Positions 46,530-56,544 of a stretch of 59,224 bases of DNA are shown here, in pieces. The notes below the pieces were generated by a model. The model was not told the origin of the DNA. It was given only the letters and a program-made list of their open reading frames with translations, and did not search any database. Source of the DNA: an uncultured Bacilli bacterium (GTDB lineage: Bacteria; Bacillota_I; Bacilli_A; RF39; UBA660). Where the stretch lies: the NCBI GenBank assembly GCA_947629165.1, contig CANRCR010000005.1, positions 1 to 59,224 on the forward strand, read 5' to 3'. The translations under genes were made by a program, and so were the position numbers. Numbering within the stretch: the first letter of the stretch is position 1; every line of letters starts with the position of its first letter.

Positions 46530-48368
46530 ATGGATTTAAGTATGTACAGAGAAAAAATTAAAAATCTAGATGTAAATGAACAAGTTTTGCGTGATCTTTA
46601 TTTAAGAGATTTAGCCCTAGGAAAACTACAAGGACCAATGACAGGATATGCTAGTTTGGATAAGCCGTGGTTGAAGTGGTATCAGGAGGAAGAAATTAGA
46701 TCAGCTAAAATTCCAAGAATGTCAATATATGAAAATATGCGAAATCACACTATAGAATTTGGAAAAAGAATTGCTTTTGAATATTTTGGAATGAAAATTA
46801 CTTACGATGAGTTTGAAAAAAATATTGATAGAGTGGCAAAATCTTTATGTGCGATGGGTGTAAAAGAAGGAGATATTGTTTCGGTTTGCTTACCTAATAT
46901 TCCTGAAGTAGGATATATCTTTTATGCTATTAATAAAATTGGGGCAGTAGCAAATATGCTTGATCCGAGAACCAATGAATCTACTTTAACAACCAATGTC
47001 AATGATACAGGATCAACAATACTATTAACACTAGATTCTGTTTGTGATAAATTTTTAAAAACTAATGTAAAAACAATTGTTCCGATATCGGCTATTAATT
47101 CGTTACCGAAACCAATTCAAACACTAGTAAAGATAAAAGACAAGTCACTTGCTATAAAATTACCTAAAGATAAAAGAATCAAATCTTACAGTCAATTTAT
47201 AAAAAAAGGAAATGACTATAAGGAACCGATTAAAAGTGTTTACAAAAAAGATGCCCCAGCGGTTATTGCTTATACGGGTGGTACTACCGGTGCTCCAAAA
47301 GGAGTAATTGTAACAAACGAAGCATTTAATGCAATGATTGTTGAAAATTACTATGGAGATTATAATGTTTCTATAGGAGATAATTGTATTAATATTGCAC
47401 CACCATGGACTTTCTATGGATTAAGCAATTGTTTTAATTCATATTTATGTATGGGCGTAAAAAGTATTCTAATTCCAGCAATTGGACCAGATGATTTAGG
47501 AAAATTAATTGCTAAATATAATCCAAACCATGTAATTACGGTTCCTTCGGCATTAATAGCAGTGATGAATGATCCAGAATTACAAAAAAGAGACTTAAAC
47601 TTTTTAAAGACTATTATTGTAGGAGCAGATAAATTAGATCCAACTTTTGAGGAAAAATTCAATCAATTTTTAAAACAAAACGGTTCGTCTACACAAGTTA
47701 CAAAAGGATATGGAATGACTGAAGTTTGTGCTGCTACAACTTATACAAAAAAAGGTACCAACATAGGTGGAACTGTAGGTGTACCATACATTCTAGAAAA
47801 CGTTTCTATTTTTGATTCAAATGATTCTTCCAAAGAGTGTATGATAGGAGAACATGGCGAGATTGCAATTAAAGGTCCCAAGAATATGGTTGGTTACTTT
47901 GATGACAAAGAAAATCGCACTGCCGATGTATTGAAAAAACATACCGATGGAACAACGTGGGTTCATACCGGTGACATTGGACACATGGATGAAAATGGTA
48001 TGCTATATATTGATGGAAGATTAAAAAGAATGTTTGTAAAAAATGGGTTTAAAATTTTTCCGGGTGAAATCGAAACTCAAATTTTAAAAAATAATGAAGT
48101 AGAACAAGCGGCAGTGGTTGCTGTTGATGATCAATCAAATGGATATATTGCAAAGGCATATATTGTTATTAAAAAAGGAATAGATATGGAAGAAGAAGCA
48201 ATTATAGATAAAGTTAAACAAGGATTACAACAAACTTTATATGATTATGAAATTCCAGATTCGATAGAGGCGATTGATAAAATGCCACTAACATTAATGA
48301 ATAAAATTGATTACAAAACATTAGAAGCAAGATCATCTGAAAATCCACCAAAGACCTTAAAAAGATAG
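46530..48368 (+). CDS. AMP-binding acyl-CoA synthetase/ligase (ANL superfamily)
   Basis: 'VIAYTGGTTGAPKGVIVTN', 'VTKGYGMTEVCAATTY', 'WVHTGDIGHMDENGMLYIDGRLKRMFVKNGFKIFPGEIE'. Confidence 0.93.
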   Translation: MDLSMYREKIKNLDVNEQVLRDLYLRDLALGKLQGPMTGYASLDKPWLKWYQEEEIRSAKIPRMSIYENMRNHTIEFGKRIAFEYFGMKITYDEFEKNIDRVAKSLCAMGVKEGDIVSVCLPNIPEVGYIFYAINKIGAVANMLDPRTNESTLTTNVNDTGSTILLTLDSVCDKFLKTNVKTIVPISAINSLPKPIQTLVKIKDKSLAIKLPKDKRIKSYSQFIKKGNDYKEPIKSVYKKDAPAVIAYTGGTTGAPKGVIVTNEAFNAMIVENYYGDYNVSIGDNCINIAPPWTFYGLSNCFNSYLCMGVKSILIPAIGPDDLGKLIAKYNPNHVITVPSALIAVMNDPELQKRDLNFLKTIIVGADKLDPTFEEKFNQFLKQNGSSTQVTKGYGMTEVCAATTYTKKGTNIGGTVGVPYILENVSIFDSNDSSKECMIGEHGEIAIKGPKNMVGYFDDKENRTADVLKKHTDGTTWVHTGDIGHMDENGMLYIDGRLKRMFVKNGFKIFPGEIETQILKNNEVEQAAVVAVDDQSNGYIAKAYIVIKKGIDMEEEAIIDKVKQGLQQTLYDYEIPDSIEAIDKMPLTLMNKIDYKTLEARSSENPPKTLKR

Positions 48369-48391
48369 ATTGAATAAAAATCTATCTTTTT
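48361..48391 (+). terminator. Rho-independent terminator
   Basis: AAAGATAGATtgaataaaaATCTATCTTTTT. Confidence 0.75.
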
Positions 48392-48464
48392 AATTGCTAT
48401 ACATTTTCTTTTTTTTGCGCTATACTTATATTATATCCTAGCAAAGAAAATCGGTGGTTTTTTT

Positions 48465-50261
48465 ATGAGTAATTACTTTTTATTATTTTTTAGTTTGTTG
48501 ATTAATTTATTTATTCTATTCATTTATTTTAGCAAAAAAAGAATAGATCTTTTCGAAAACAAAATGTATATATCTTTAGCTCTTTGTAATACAGTTTGCT
48601 TACTTGTCGAAACATTATGTAATCTATGCGCTAGTAACATATTATCAATAGATAAAAATATTATTGTTCGACTTTTTTTAATCTTGTTGCTTTTATGGGG
48701 ATGTATTCTAACAATTTATACCAATGTTATTTCAACAAAAAAAGAGGAAAAATATAATTTAATTTTATTTTCGTATTTAATAGTATTTTTAATATTAATT
48801 ATTCCTATTTTCTTCTTACATATAGACTTTTTATCATTTGATGGACTTTATTATGCGAACGGAGAAGCAATAAATTACATTGTTCTTGTAGCGTCTTTCT
48901 ATATCTTAATAAATATGATATTAATCCTTAAAAATTATAAGGAAATAGGTAAGAAGAAGTTGCCTATTATTGCCTATATATTTTTAATGACGATAGCTAT
49001 TTCTATTCATAACATTGACCCAACTATTTCGGCTATAAACGCATTAGAAACATTTGTTATCTTATTCATGTACTTTACCATTGAGAATCCAGACTTAAAG
49101 ATGATTGAACAATTAAATATAGCAAGAGATCAAGCTGAAAAAGCAAATCATGCTAAGACGGATTTCTTAAGTAATATGTCCCATGAAATTCGTACTCCAT
49201 TAAATGCTATTATCGGTTTTTCAGAGGCTTTAATGGAAGAAGATATTCCACCTTCGGCAAAAGAAGAAGTAAAAGATATTATTATGGCTTCGGATAATTT
49301 ACTAGAATTAGTAAATGGAATACTCGATATTTCAAAACTAGAAGCAAATAAACTAGAAATTGTTAATACGGAATATTCGCTTTCGAAAGTATTAAATGAT
49401 TTAGTTGTTTTAACTAAAGCACGAATTGGTGAAAAACCGTTGGAATTCCGAACGAACTTTGATCCTTCGGCACCTGCTTATTTATATGGAGACTATGCAA
49501 GATTAAAACAGATTGTATTAAATTTACTTACAAACGCCGTAAAATATACGAAAGAAGGATACATCGAATTTAAAGTATCGACGGTTAAAAAAGATGATAT
49601 CTGTCGTTTAATTATTTCGGTAGAGGATACGGGAATTGGAATTCAAAACGATAAAATTGATAAACTGTTCCTAAAATTTGAACGGCTTGATTTAGATAAA
49701 AATATTACAATTGAAGGTACTGGATTAGGACTTGCCATTACTAAAAAGTTAGTAGAATTGATGCAAGGAAAAATTGTCGTTCAAAGTGATTATGGACATG
49801 GTTCTAAATTTACGGTAGCAATTGACCAACGAATTATTGCCTCTCCTACAAAACCGATTGATGAAGATAAAGCACTTGAAATCGAAGAAGTAGATGCCTC
49901 TGGTATGCGCATCTTAGTAGTTGACGATAATAAAATAAATTTAAAAGTAGCCGAACGGCTTTTAAAAGATACCAAAGCAACGATTACTTGTGTCGATAGT
50001 GGTTTTGCTTGTATTGAATTATTAAAGAATAATACCTACGATTTAATACTAATGGATGACATGATGCCAAAGATGAGTGGAGTAGAGACCCTTCATAAAC
50101 TAAAAGAAGATCCAAACTTTGCGATTCCGACCATTGCAATGACGGCCAATGCCATCGAAGGGATGAAAGAGAAGTACTTGTCCGAAGGATTTGAAGGATA
50201 TTTATCTAAACCGGTAAATCGAAAAGAATTGAATAGTACGGTAATGAAGTATAAAAAGTAA
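48465..50261 (+). CDS. Hybrid sensor histidine kinase (multi-TM - HisKA - HATPase - REC)
   Basis: 'KTDFLSNMSHEIRTPLNAIIGFSEAL', 'LKQIVLNLLTNAVKYT', 'GTGLGLAITKKLVELM', REC 'RILVVDDNKINLKVAERLL...LILMDDMMPKMSG'. Confidence 0.95.
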   Translation: MSNYFLLFFSLLINLFILFIYFSKKRIDLFENKMYISLALCNTVCLLVETLCNLCASNILSIDKNIIVRLFLILLLLWGCILTIYTNVISTKKEEKYNLILFSYLIVFLILIIPIFFLHIDFLSFDGLYYANGEAINYIVLVASFYILINMILILKNYKEIGKKKLPIIAYIFLMTIAISIHNIDPTISAINALETFVILFMYFTIENPDLKMIEQLNIARDQAEKANHAKTDFLSNMSHEIRTPLNAIIGFSEALMEEDIPPSAKEEVKDIIMASDNLLELVNGILDISKLEANKLEIVNTEYSLSKVLNDLVVLTKARIGEKPLEFRTNFDPSAPAYLYGDYARLKQIVLNLLTNAVKYTKEGYIEFKVSTVKKDDICRLIISVEDTGIGIQNDKIDKLFLKFERLDLDKNITIEGTGLGLAITKKLVELMQGKIVVQSDYGHGSKFTVAIDQRIIASPTKPIDEDKALEIEEVDASGMRILVVDDNKINLKVAERLLKDTKATITCVDSGFACIELLKNNTYDLILMDDMMPKMSGVETLHKLKEDPNFAIPTIAMTANAIEGMKEKYLSEGFEGYLSKPVNRKELNSTVMKYKK

Positions 50262-50344
50262 TCTCTTTTAAAAGAAACTTTGTAAAGTACTAGCAAGAAT
50301 TATCTACTTGTGATATACTTAATACAAGAATAGGATGTGAGGAT

Positions 50345-51136
50345 ATGAAAGATAAAAGTTTTTTAGTTAATAATGGAGTTAATGTTGATAAAAGTCTCGA
50401 ATTATTTGGCGATATGGAAACATACAACGCTAGTTTACAAGACTTTTTAAATGATGTACCAGAAAAGTTGAAAAACATGAAGGCTTATAAAGAAGTATCC
50501 GATATGGCAAATTATGCAATTCTTGTACATTCTTTAAAAAGTGATGCCCGTTATTTTGGGTTTGAAAATTTAGGAGAAATGGCTTATCAACATGAAATGA
50601 AAAGTAAAGAAAATAATATGTTCTATGTGACAGACCATTTTGATGAATTAGTAAATGAAGCGAACAAAGCACTTCGTATTGCCCAAGAATATTTAGGAAA
50701 AGAAGTAGCACCGGTTGCTACAACCGCAGAGGCTCCTAAAAGCGTAAAAGATAAAACGATTTTGGTAGTGGATGATTCGAACATCGTACGTAACTTTATT
50801 CAAAAAATCTTTAACGATACTTATGAAGTTTTAGTTGCCAACGATGGACAAGAAGCCTTGTCGATTGTAAAAGAAAATGCCAACAATCGTAAATTAGTAG
50901 GAATGCTTTTGGATTTAAATATGCCAAATGTCGATGGTTTTATCGTTCTAGATTACTTTAGACAAAACGGTTTATTTATGAAGATCCCAGTATCGATTAT
51001 TACCGGTGAGGGAAGTAAAGAGATTATTGATCGGGCATTTACTTATCCGATTGTCGATGTACTAAATAAACCATTTAATGAAAGAGACGTGAAACGTATC
51101 GTCGAAAGAACGATTGTTTTCCATGAATCAATGTAA
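50345..51136 (+). CDS. Hpt-REC protein (phosphotransfer domain plus receiver, no output domain)
   Basis: Hpt 'YAILVHSLKSDARYFGFENLGEMAYQHE'; REC 'TILVVDDSNIVRNFIQKIF...GMLLDLNMPNVDGF...VSIITGEGS...VLNKPF'. Confidence 0.88.
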   Translation: MKDKSFLVNNGVNVDKSLELFGDMETYNASLQDFLNDVPEKLKNMKAYKEVSDMANYAILVHSLKSDARYFGFENLGEMAYQHEMKSKENNMFYVTDHFDELVNEANKALRIAQEYLGKEVAPVATTAEAPKSVKDKTILVVDDSNIVRNFIQKIFNDTYEVLVANDGQEALSIVKENANNRKLVGMLLDLNMPNVDGFIVLDYFRQNGLFMKIPVSIITGEGSKEIIDRAFTYPIVDVLNKPFNERDVKRIVERTIVFHESM

Positions 51137-51157
51137 GAACCGTAAGGTTCTTTTTTT
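51135..51157 (+). terminator. Rho-independent terminator
   Basis: AAGAACCgtaaGGTTCTTTTTTT. Confidence 0.8.
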
Positions 51158-51216
51158 GACAAGTTTTAAGGCCTATGGTACAATAAAGATACTTTTGTAA
51201 AATAGGAGTGAGCCTC

Positions 51217-51798
51217 ATGCATATGATTGCAAAGTGGATATTAGGATTAGGATGTATTACCATTCTATCTTTAAATTTTATAGAAATTCCCACGGCTGGA
51301 ACCATAAAAAAAGTAGAGCAAACAGAACATAAACGTTCTTATATAGAAATACTTCATCCCGTAACTGCGAGTCCTATAGTTTATGATAATATGACGTTAG
51401 AAGAACTTTCGGCAAAACTCGATCGTAGTCTTAATTCGACAATCCAAGGGAAAGGAACTTTAATTGCTTCTTACACGTTAGAACAAGGGGTTGATCCTTA
51501 TTTGGCAGTAGCAATTCTCTTACATGAAACAGGTTGTAAATGGGAATGTAGTTCTTTAGTACAAAAATGTAATAATGTCGGAGGACAAAAAGGATATCCC
51601 AGTTGTGGAAGTGGCGGTTATCAACGCTTTGATTCCCTCGATGAAGGAATCATGAGTTTTATCGATAATTTGAAATACAATTATATCGATCAAGGTTTGA
51701 CGACCCCTGTATCGATGGAACGTCGTTATACTGGAAAAAGTACAGGTACTTGGTCAACCAAAATTGAAAGTTATATCGAAAGTATTCGAAATCAATAA
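51217..51798 (+). CDS. Glucosaminidase/lysozyme-like cell wall hydrolase
   Basis: N-terminal TM; 'GTLIASYTLEQGVDPYLAVAILLHETGCKWECSSLVQKCNNVGGQKG...YQRFDSLDEGIMSFIDNL'. Confidence 0.72.
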   Translation: MHMIAKWILGLGCITILSLNFIEIPTAGTIKKVEQTEHKRSYIEILHPVTASPIVYDNMTLEELSAKLDRSLNSTIQGKGTLIASYTLEQGVDPYLAVAILLHETGCKWECSSLVQKCNNVGGQKGYPSCGSGGYQRFDSLDEGIMSFIDNLKYNYIDQGLTTPVSMERRYTGKSTGTWSTKIESYIESIRNQ

Positions 51799-51823
51799 AA
51801 TAGTTTTTTATAAACTATTTTTT
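51797..51823 (+). terminator. Rho-independent terminator
   Basis: AAAATAGTTTtttatAAACTATTTTTT. Confidence 0.7.
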
Positions 51824-51886
51824 ATTTTGGAAATCTTTTCGACATTTTTCAACAGGAGCATTTTGTAGAATGAACTTGGTGATAAT

Positions 51887-52342
51887 ATGAAAATACGTTT
51901 TATTGTGGCAATGGTAGGAGCAGTATTATTAGGATATTTTCTAGGAAAATTATTTTTTCAAGGAAAAGAATATGAAACACCTACATTTTATGAACCGGAG
52001 AATGTTTATTTTTTACAACAGGGAGTCTATTCTTCTTATGATTCCATGGCTGAAAATGTAGAACATTTAGAACAGTACCTTTACCGCGAGGAAGAAGGAA
52101 AATATTATGTTTATTTTGGAATTACTTCGAAAGAAGAAAATGCGGAAAAAGTAAAGAATACTTACGAACAGGAAGGAACGACCGTTTATATCAAAGCGAT
52201 GCCTTTATCCAACGAAGACTTTTTAAGTAATTTGATTCAATATGATATTCTCTTAAGTAGTAGTGATACAAAAAGTGAAATCGATAGTGTATTGAAAGCG
52301 ATTCTTGCGAGTTATCGAGAATTTGTAGTCGATCAACAGTAA
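51887..52342 (+). CDS. Hypothetical single-TM protein with SPOR-like repeat (position of spoIIB)
   Basis: TM 'FIVAMVGAVLLGYFLGKLFF'; 'YFLQQGVYSSYDSMAENVEHLEQYLYREEEGKYYVYFGITSKEENAEKVKNTYEQEGTTVYIKAM' SPOR-like pattern. Confidence 0.6.
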   Translation: MKIRFIVAMVGAVLLGYFLGKLFFQGKEYETPTFYEPENVYFLQQGVYSSYDSMAENVEHLEQYLYREEEGKYYVYFGITSKEENAEKVKNTYEQEGTTVYIKAMPLSNEDFLSNLIQYDILLSSSDTKSEIDSVLKAILASYREFVVDQQ

Positions 52343-52382
52343 ATCCTCTTTTTTTCGGTAATAATAAATTAGAGGTGAGAAA

Positions 52383-53093
52383 ATGTTGATGAAAGAAATT
52401 CCGGTTATGGAACGTCCGCGCGAAAGACTCTGCAAGGTAGGAGCGTCCGAACTTTCGAATGAAGAACTATTAGCCATTATTTTAAAAAGTGGAACGGCGA
52501 CGAAATCGGCTAAAACTTTAGCGATGGAATTATTAATGGAGGTTGGAACACTTCCGAATTTAAAAAATGAAACCATCGCCTCTTTAACGAAAATAAAAGG
52601 GTTAGGGAAAGTAAAAGCCATAGAATTATTAGCGACCATCGAACTGGGAAAACGAATTTTTTTAGAAGAAGAAATCCCTCTTATAAAAATGAATAATCCG
52701 AAACTGATTTGGGAAAAGACAAAGTATCTTTTTAAAGGATTAAAACAGGAACATTTTTATTGTTTTTATCTAAATACCAAACAGGAATTAATTGCGAAGA
52801 AAAGACTTTTTGTAGGAACCTTAAATCATAGTGTCGTACATCCGCGGGAGATATTTAAAGAAGCGTATCTGAATAGTGCTTCTATGATTATTTGTATCCA
52901 TAATCATCCGAGTGGAAATGTTTTACCGAGTGATGCAGATAGAGAACTAACGAAGGCACTCGTCGAAATAGGACAACTGAATGGGATTCCCATTGTCGAT
53001 CACCTCATTGTAAGCGATTATCACTATTATAGTTTTTACGAAGAAGGAAAAATTGGAAAGGAGGATATATGCATTTCCGAAAGAAAAAATTAA
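52383..53093 (+). CDS. radC: RadC family JAB/MPN domain DNA repair protein
   Basis: 'RPRERLCKVGASELSNEELLAIILKSGT', 'GLGKVKAIELLATIELGKRI', 'IHNHPSGNVLPSDADRELTKAL'. Confidence 0.95.
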   Translation: MLMKEIPVMERPRERLCKVGASELSNEELLAIILKSGTATKSAKTLAMELLMEVGTLPNLKNETIASLTKIKGLGKVKAIELLATIELGKRIFLEEEIPLIKMNNPKLIWEKTKYLFKGLKQEHFYCFYLNTKQELIAKKRLFVGTLNHSVVHPREIFKEAYLNSASMIICIHNHPSGNVLPSDADRELTKALVEIGQLNGIPIVDHLIVSDYHYYSFYEEGKIGKEDICISERKN

Positions 53094-53839
53094 AAAAATC
53101 CATCTTATGGACGTTGACGATAATTTTGTTGTTTCTATTATTAGGATGGAGTACGCTTTATACGGACAATATACCTGTTTTTCATTTCCTAAAAGATAAA
53201 TTTAATCAGATCGAAGCAAAAATCCAGGCTCCTTTTACAGGTAATTCAGATATTTCTTTTGATTTAGCTTTAAGTAGAGAAAAAGATCAAGAAATTGAAA
53301 ATTTAAAAAAATTACTCGATTTAAAGACGACTTTAAGTCGCTTTTCAATAGTTTATGCGACTTCCATTTACCGTAATGTGGACTATTTTAATGAAAGTAT
53401 CACGTTAGATAAAGGAAGCGACGATGGCATAGCGAAAGATATGGCTGTCGTAACGGAACTGGGATTAGTCGGTAAAATAGATCGGGTGATGGCGCATTCG
53501 AGTGAGTTAAAACTGTTAACGGCCCAAGATGGGATGCAATTATCGGTCGTAGTAAATTCTTCCGAGACTTCTTTTTATGGCGTATTAAGTGAATATCAAA
53601 GAACGACCGATTCTTTTCTAGTAACGGGGATTCCAGCGACCGCAAATGTGCAAGTAGGGGATACCGTAACGACAAGTGGATTAGGAGGGATCTTTCCCGC
53701 TGGAATTTATATTGGAACGGTGAGTGCTTGTCAAAATGATGCTTTCGGGATTACTAAAAACATTCAAATCAAAGCGAATCAAGATTTCAATCATTTAAAA
53801 TATGTAGCTATTTTAAAGAAAGAGGAGACTCCTTTATGA
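53069..53839 (+). CDS. mreC: Rod shape-determining protein MreC
   Basis: TM N-terminus; 'YRNVDYFNESITLDKGSDDGIAKDMAVVTELGLVGKI', 'VQVGDTVTTSGLGGIFPAGIYIGTV'. Confidence 0.93.
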   Translation: MHFRKKKLKKSILWTLTIILLFLLLGWSTLYTDNIPVFHFLKDKFNQIEAKIQAPFTGNSDISFDLALSREKDQEIENLKKLLDLKTTLSRFSIVYATSIYRNVDYFNESITLDKGSDDGIAKDMAVVTELGLVGKIDRVMAHSSELKLLTAQDGMQLSVVVNSSETSFYGVLSEYQRTTDSFLVTGIPATANVQVGDTVTTSGLGGIFPAGIYIGTVSACQNDAFGITKNIQIKANQDFNHLKYVAILKKEETPL

Positions 53840-54336
53840 TGGAAATTGGAATCATACTTCTTTTGTTGGAAGGACTTCTTTCAAATCAGGTTACTTATCT
53901 ACCGAATACCTTTCCGTTTAAATTATATAGTGTATTGCTCTATCTCTTAATTCTTCCATTCCTTTTTCCTCAAAAACGAAAAAAACTTTGGGAAGTAGCC
54001 TTTATCCTGGGTTTTCTATACGATCTATTTTACACTTCTAAACTTTTTCTTCATCCACTCTTATTTGGGGGAACCTATTTTATTTTTTTCTTTTTACAAG
54101 CGAAGAAATGTCCTCCGGCGATATTATATTTCATAACGTTTCTTAGCTACTTAATACTATCGTATACATTTTCTATTTTTATCTATAACACCGCATGGAC
54201 TTATTTTGGAACTTACCTTATAGAATTGTTAACCGTAAATAGTGTTGTATTAATTCCAATCTTACTTCTTTTAGGTTTTTTTCCTCAGAAAATCATTTCC
54301 AAGCATTTTTATCGCTATCGAAAGATAATCCCATAA
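53836..54336 (+). CDS. mreD: Rod shape-determining protein MreD
   Basis: Five-TM hydrophobic protein, overlaps mreC, 'ILGFLYDLFYTSKLFLHPLLFGGTYF'. Confidence 0.82.
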   Translation: MMEIGIILLLLEGLLSNQVTYLPNTFPFKLYSVLLYLLILPFLFPQKRKKLWEVAFILGFLYDLFYTSKLFLHPLLFGGTYFIFFFLQAKKCPPAILYFITFLSYLILSYTFSIFIYNTAWTYFGTYLIELLTVNSVVLIPILLLLGFFPQKIISKHFYRYRKIIP

Positions 54337-54348
54337 TTTCCCATAAAG

Positions 54349-54378
54349 ATATCGTATTTGTACGATATTCTTTTTTTA
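54349..54378 (+). terminator. Rho-independent terminator after mreD
   Basis: ATATCGTAtttgTACGATATtcTTTTTTT. Confidence 0.75.
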
Positions 54379-54565
54379 TACTTAATTTATACAAGGAGGT
54401 GATGTGGTATAAGTTGTGGTAAAAGTTATCTTTGAATAAAAATGATTTCACGATAAAATTCCTATTTATAAAATATGAAAGAAAAAGATGTGATAAAAAA
54501 GAGAAACAGAGATAAGTAATTAGTGATATACTATCCTTAAACAAGGAAACAAAGTGGGTGGTAAA

Positions 54566-55225
54566 ATGTTCCAGATATGTTTAGTAGAAGATGAAATGGA
54601 TTTATCGAATCTAATAAAAGTCTATTTAGAAAAGGAAAACTATCATGTAATCCAATTTGATAAAGGACACGATGCCCTAGACTATATCGGTAAAAAAGTT
54701 GATTTATGGATTTTAGATATTATGCTAAAAGATGAAGTAAGTGGCTACGATATTATCAAAGCAATTCGTAAAGCAGATCCGACCGTTCCAGTTATTTTTA
54801 CTTCCGCAAGAGATCAAGACCTCGATAAGATTATTGGACTTGAATTAGGAAGTGACGATTACTTGGCAAAACCATTTTCGACGAAGGAATTAGTACTTCG
54901 TGTAAATAACATTATTCGCCGTGTCTACAAACAGGATAAGAATAGTATAATCTATTATGGAAACTACACGATTAATCTCGAAAAAAGAGTAGTCATGGAA
55001 GGAGAAAAAGAAATTAAATTAACCACATTAGAATTTGACCTATTACTCATTTTCGTAGAACACATCGGTAAAAGTTACGAACGTGATTCGATTTTAACGC
55101 TCGTATGGGGAGAAGACTATTACGGAAGTGATCGTGCCGTCGATGATTTAGTAAGACGTCTTCGTAAGAAAATGCCCGATTTAAAAATTAGTACCATCTA
55201 TGGATATGGATATCGCCTATCATGA
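54566..55225 (+). CDS. OmpR/PhoB-family response regulator
   Basis: 'ICLVEDEMDLSNLIKVYLEKENYHV', 'LWILDIMLKDEVSGYD', 'YLAKPFSTKELVLRVN', wHTH 'LTTLEFDLLLIFVEHIGKSYERDSILTLVWG...RAVDDLVRRLRKKM'. Confidence 0.95.
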   Translation: MFQICLVEDEMDLSNLIKVYLEKENYHVIQFDKGHDALDYIGKKVDLWILDIMLKDEVSGYDIIKAIRKADPTVPVIFTSARDQDLDKIIGLELGSDDYLAKPFSTKELVLRVNNIIRRVYKQDKNSIIYYGNYTINLEKRVVMEGEKEIKLTTLEFDLLLIFVEHIGKSYERDSILTLVWGEDYYGSDRAVDDLVRRLRKKMPDLKISTIYGYGYRLS

Positions 55226-56505
55226 AATATATTGGAAGCCGTTTAAGTAGACAATTATTTGCGATTATTATCATTATCTTCGGTATTGTTTTTATTTCCT
55301 TAGGGATTGTTCTACCGAATGCGATGTTACCTTTTTACGAACGTAACCTATATAACTATTTAAGCCAACCACTTTATTTGATTCAAGAAAACATGCAAGG
55401 AAACAACACCTTGGATACTGAAATTGCGTATGTGTATCGTTATGAAAATACCCAAGTAATTTCTGATAATTTTACAAGTATCATCCCAATTCGCGATATT
55501 GATGAACTCACGTCTCGTATGACGAATGGTTATGGTAAATTCCTCTTTTTTGGAAAATGGTATTACTACTATAAAATGGAAAGTGGAGGAGTTACCAAGT
55601 TCGCGATAACGAACAGTTCTTATATTTCGAAAATGCGAAAAGAACTTTTGTACACCATTTTACCTATTCTATTTATTACGTTTGTAATTGTTGCCTTCTG
55701 CCTAGTAGGATGGAGTACAATCATTGTTCGTAAGATTACAAAGTTAAAAAATAAAATCGACCATATCGATGACGATGCCTACGATCATCGAGTGGACGAT
55801 ATAAAAGTCGATGATGAAATACGCTCGCTTGCCTTAGCGATTGAAGATATGCGTGTTTCCCTTAAAAATCAAGAAGAATATCGAAATCAAATGTATCAAA
55901 ATATTTCCCATGATTTTAAAACACCTCTCACTGTTATAAAGTCTTATGTGGAAGCGGTTCACGATGGTGTTGAAGATGAATCCCAAGCTTTAACCATCAT
56001 CGAAGAACAAACGAATAAATTAGAGCAAAAAGTTCACTCCCTTTTATACTTAAATAAACTCGACTATATAAAGGATTATAAAGACATTACTTTAAAAGAA
56101 ATCGATATTACCAATTTATTAGAAGCATCGGTTACCAAGTTTAAATTCCACCGAAAAGATGTTGTTTTTGAAATTCAAAAAGGAGAAAAAAATATCTTCT
56201 TTGGAACCGAAGATTTGTGGGAAACCGTCATCGATAACATTTTAAACAATTTTATGCGTTATGCCGAAAAAGAAATAAAGATAACAGTAAAACCAAACAA
56301 GATCGTTTTCTATAACGATGGACCTCCAATTGACAAAGACCTTCTAAAAGTAATTTTTGTTCCTTTTCGAAAGGGAATGAAAGGAGAGTTCGGATTAGGC
56401 TTATCGATTATTAAAAAATCTTTGAATCTTATGGAGTATGATATTACCATTAAGAATCAAAAAAAAGGTGTATCTTTTATAATTACAAAAGGAATTCACA
56501 AATGA
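55222..56505 (+). CDS. Sensor histidine kinase
   Basis: Two TM; 'YQNISHDFKTPLTVIKSYVEAVHDG', 'ETVIDNILNNFMRYAEKEIKI', 'FGLGLSIIKKSL'; overlaps response regulator gene. Confidence 0.95.
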   Translation: MKYIGSRLSRQLFAIIIIIFGIVFISLGIVLPNAMLPFYERNLYNYLSQPLYLIQENMQGNNTLDTEIAYVYRYENTQVISDNFTSIIPIRDIDELTSRMTNGYGKFLFFGKWYYYYKMESGGVTKFAITNSSYISKMRKELLYTILPILFITFVIVAFCLVGWSTIIVRKITKLKNKIDHIDDDAYDHRVDDIKVDDEIRSLALAIEDMRVSLKNQEEYRNQMYQNISHDFKTPLTVIKSYVEAVHDGVEDESQALTIIEEQTNKLEQKVHSLLYLNKLDYIKDYKDITLKEIDITNLLEASVTKFKFHRKDVVFEIQKGEKNIFFGTEDLWETVIDNILNNFMRYAEKEIKITVKPNKIVFYNDGPPIDKDLLKVIFVPFRKGMKGEFGLGLSIIKKSLNLMEYDITIKNQKKGVSFIITKGIHK

Positions 56506-56517
56506 ATTCCTTTTTTT
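56487..56517 (+). terminator. Rho-independent terminator
   Basis: AAAAGGAATTCacaaatGAATTCCTTTTTTT. Confidence 0.75.
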
Positions 56518-56544
56518 CGTGCAAAATAAAAATAGGTGATAAAA

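Noticed and set aside
50290-50711. Minus-strand ORFs opposite the Hpt-REC gene
   Set aside because: Shadow ORFs of a well-supported Hpt domain.
52253-52639. Minus-strand ORF (128 aa) opposite radC
   Set aside because: Antisense to the conserved radC N-terminus and the SPOR-like gene 3' end; no coding evidence.
54293-54544. Minus-strand ORF spanning the mreD-response regulator intergenic region
   Set aside because: Translation is low complexity, crosses the mreD terminator, and lacks an RBS.
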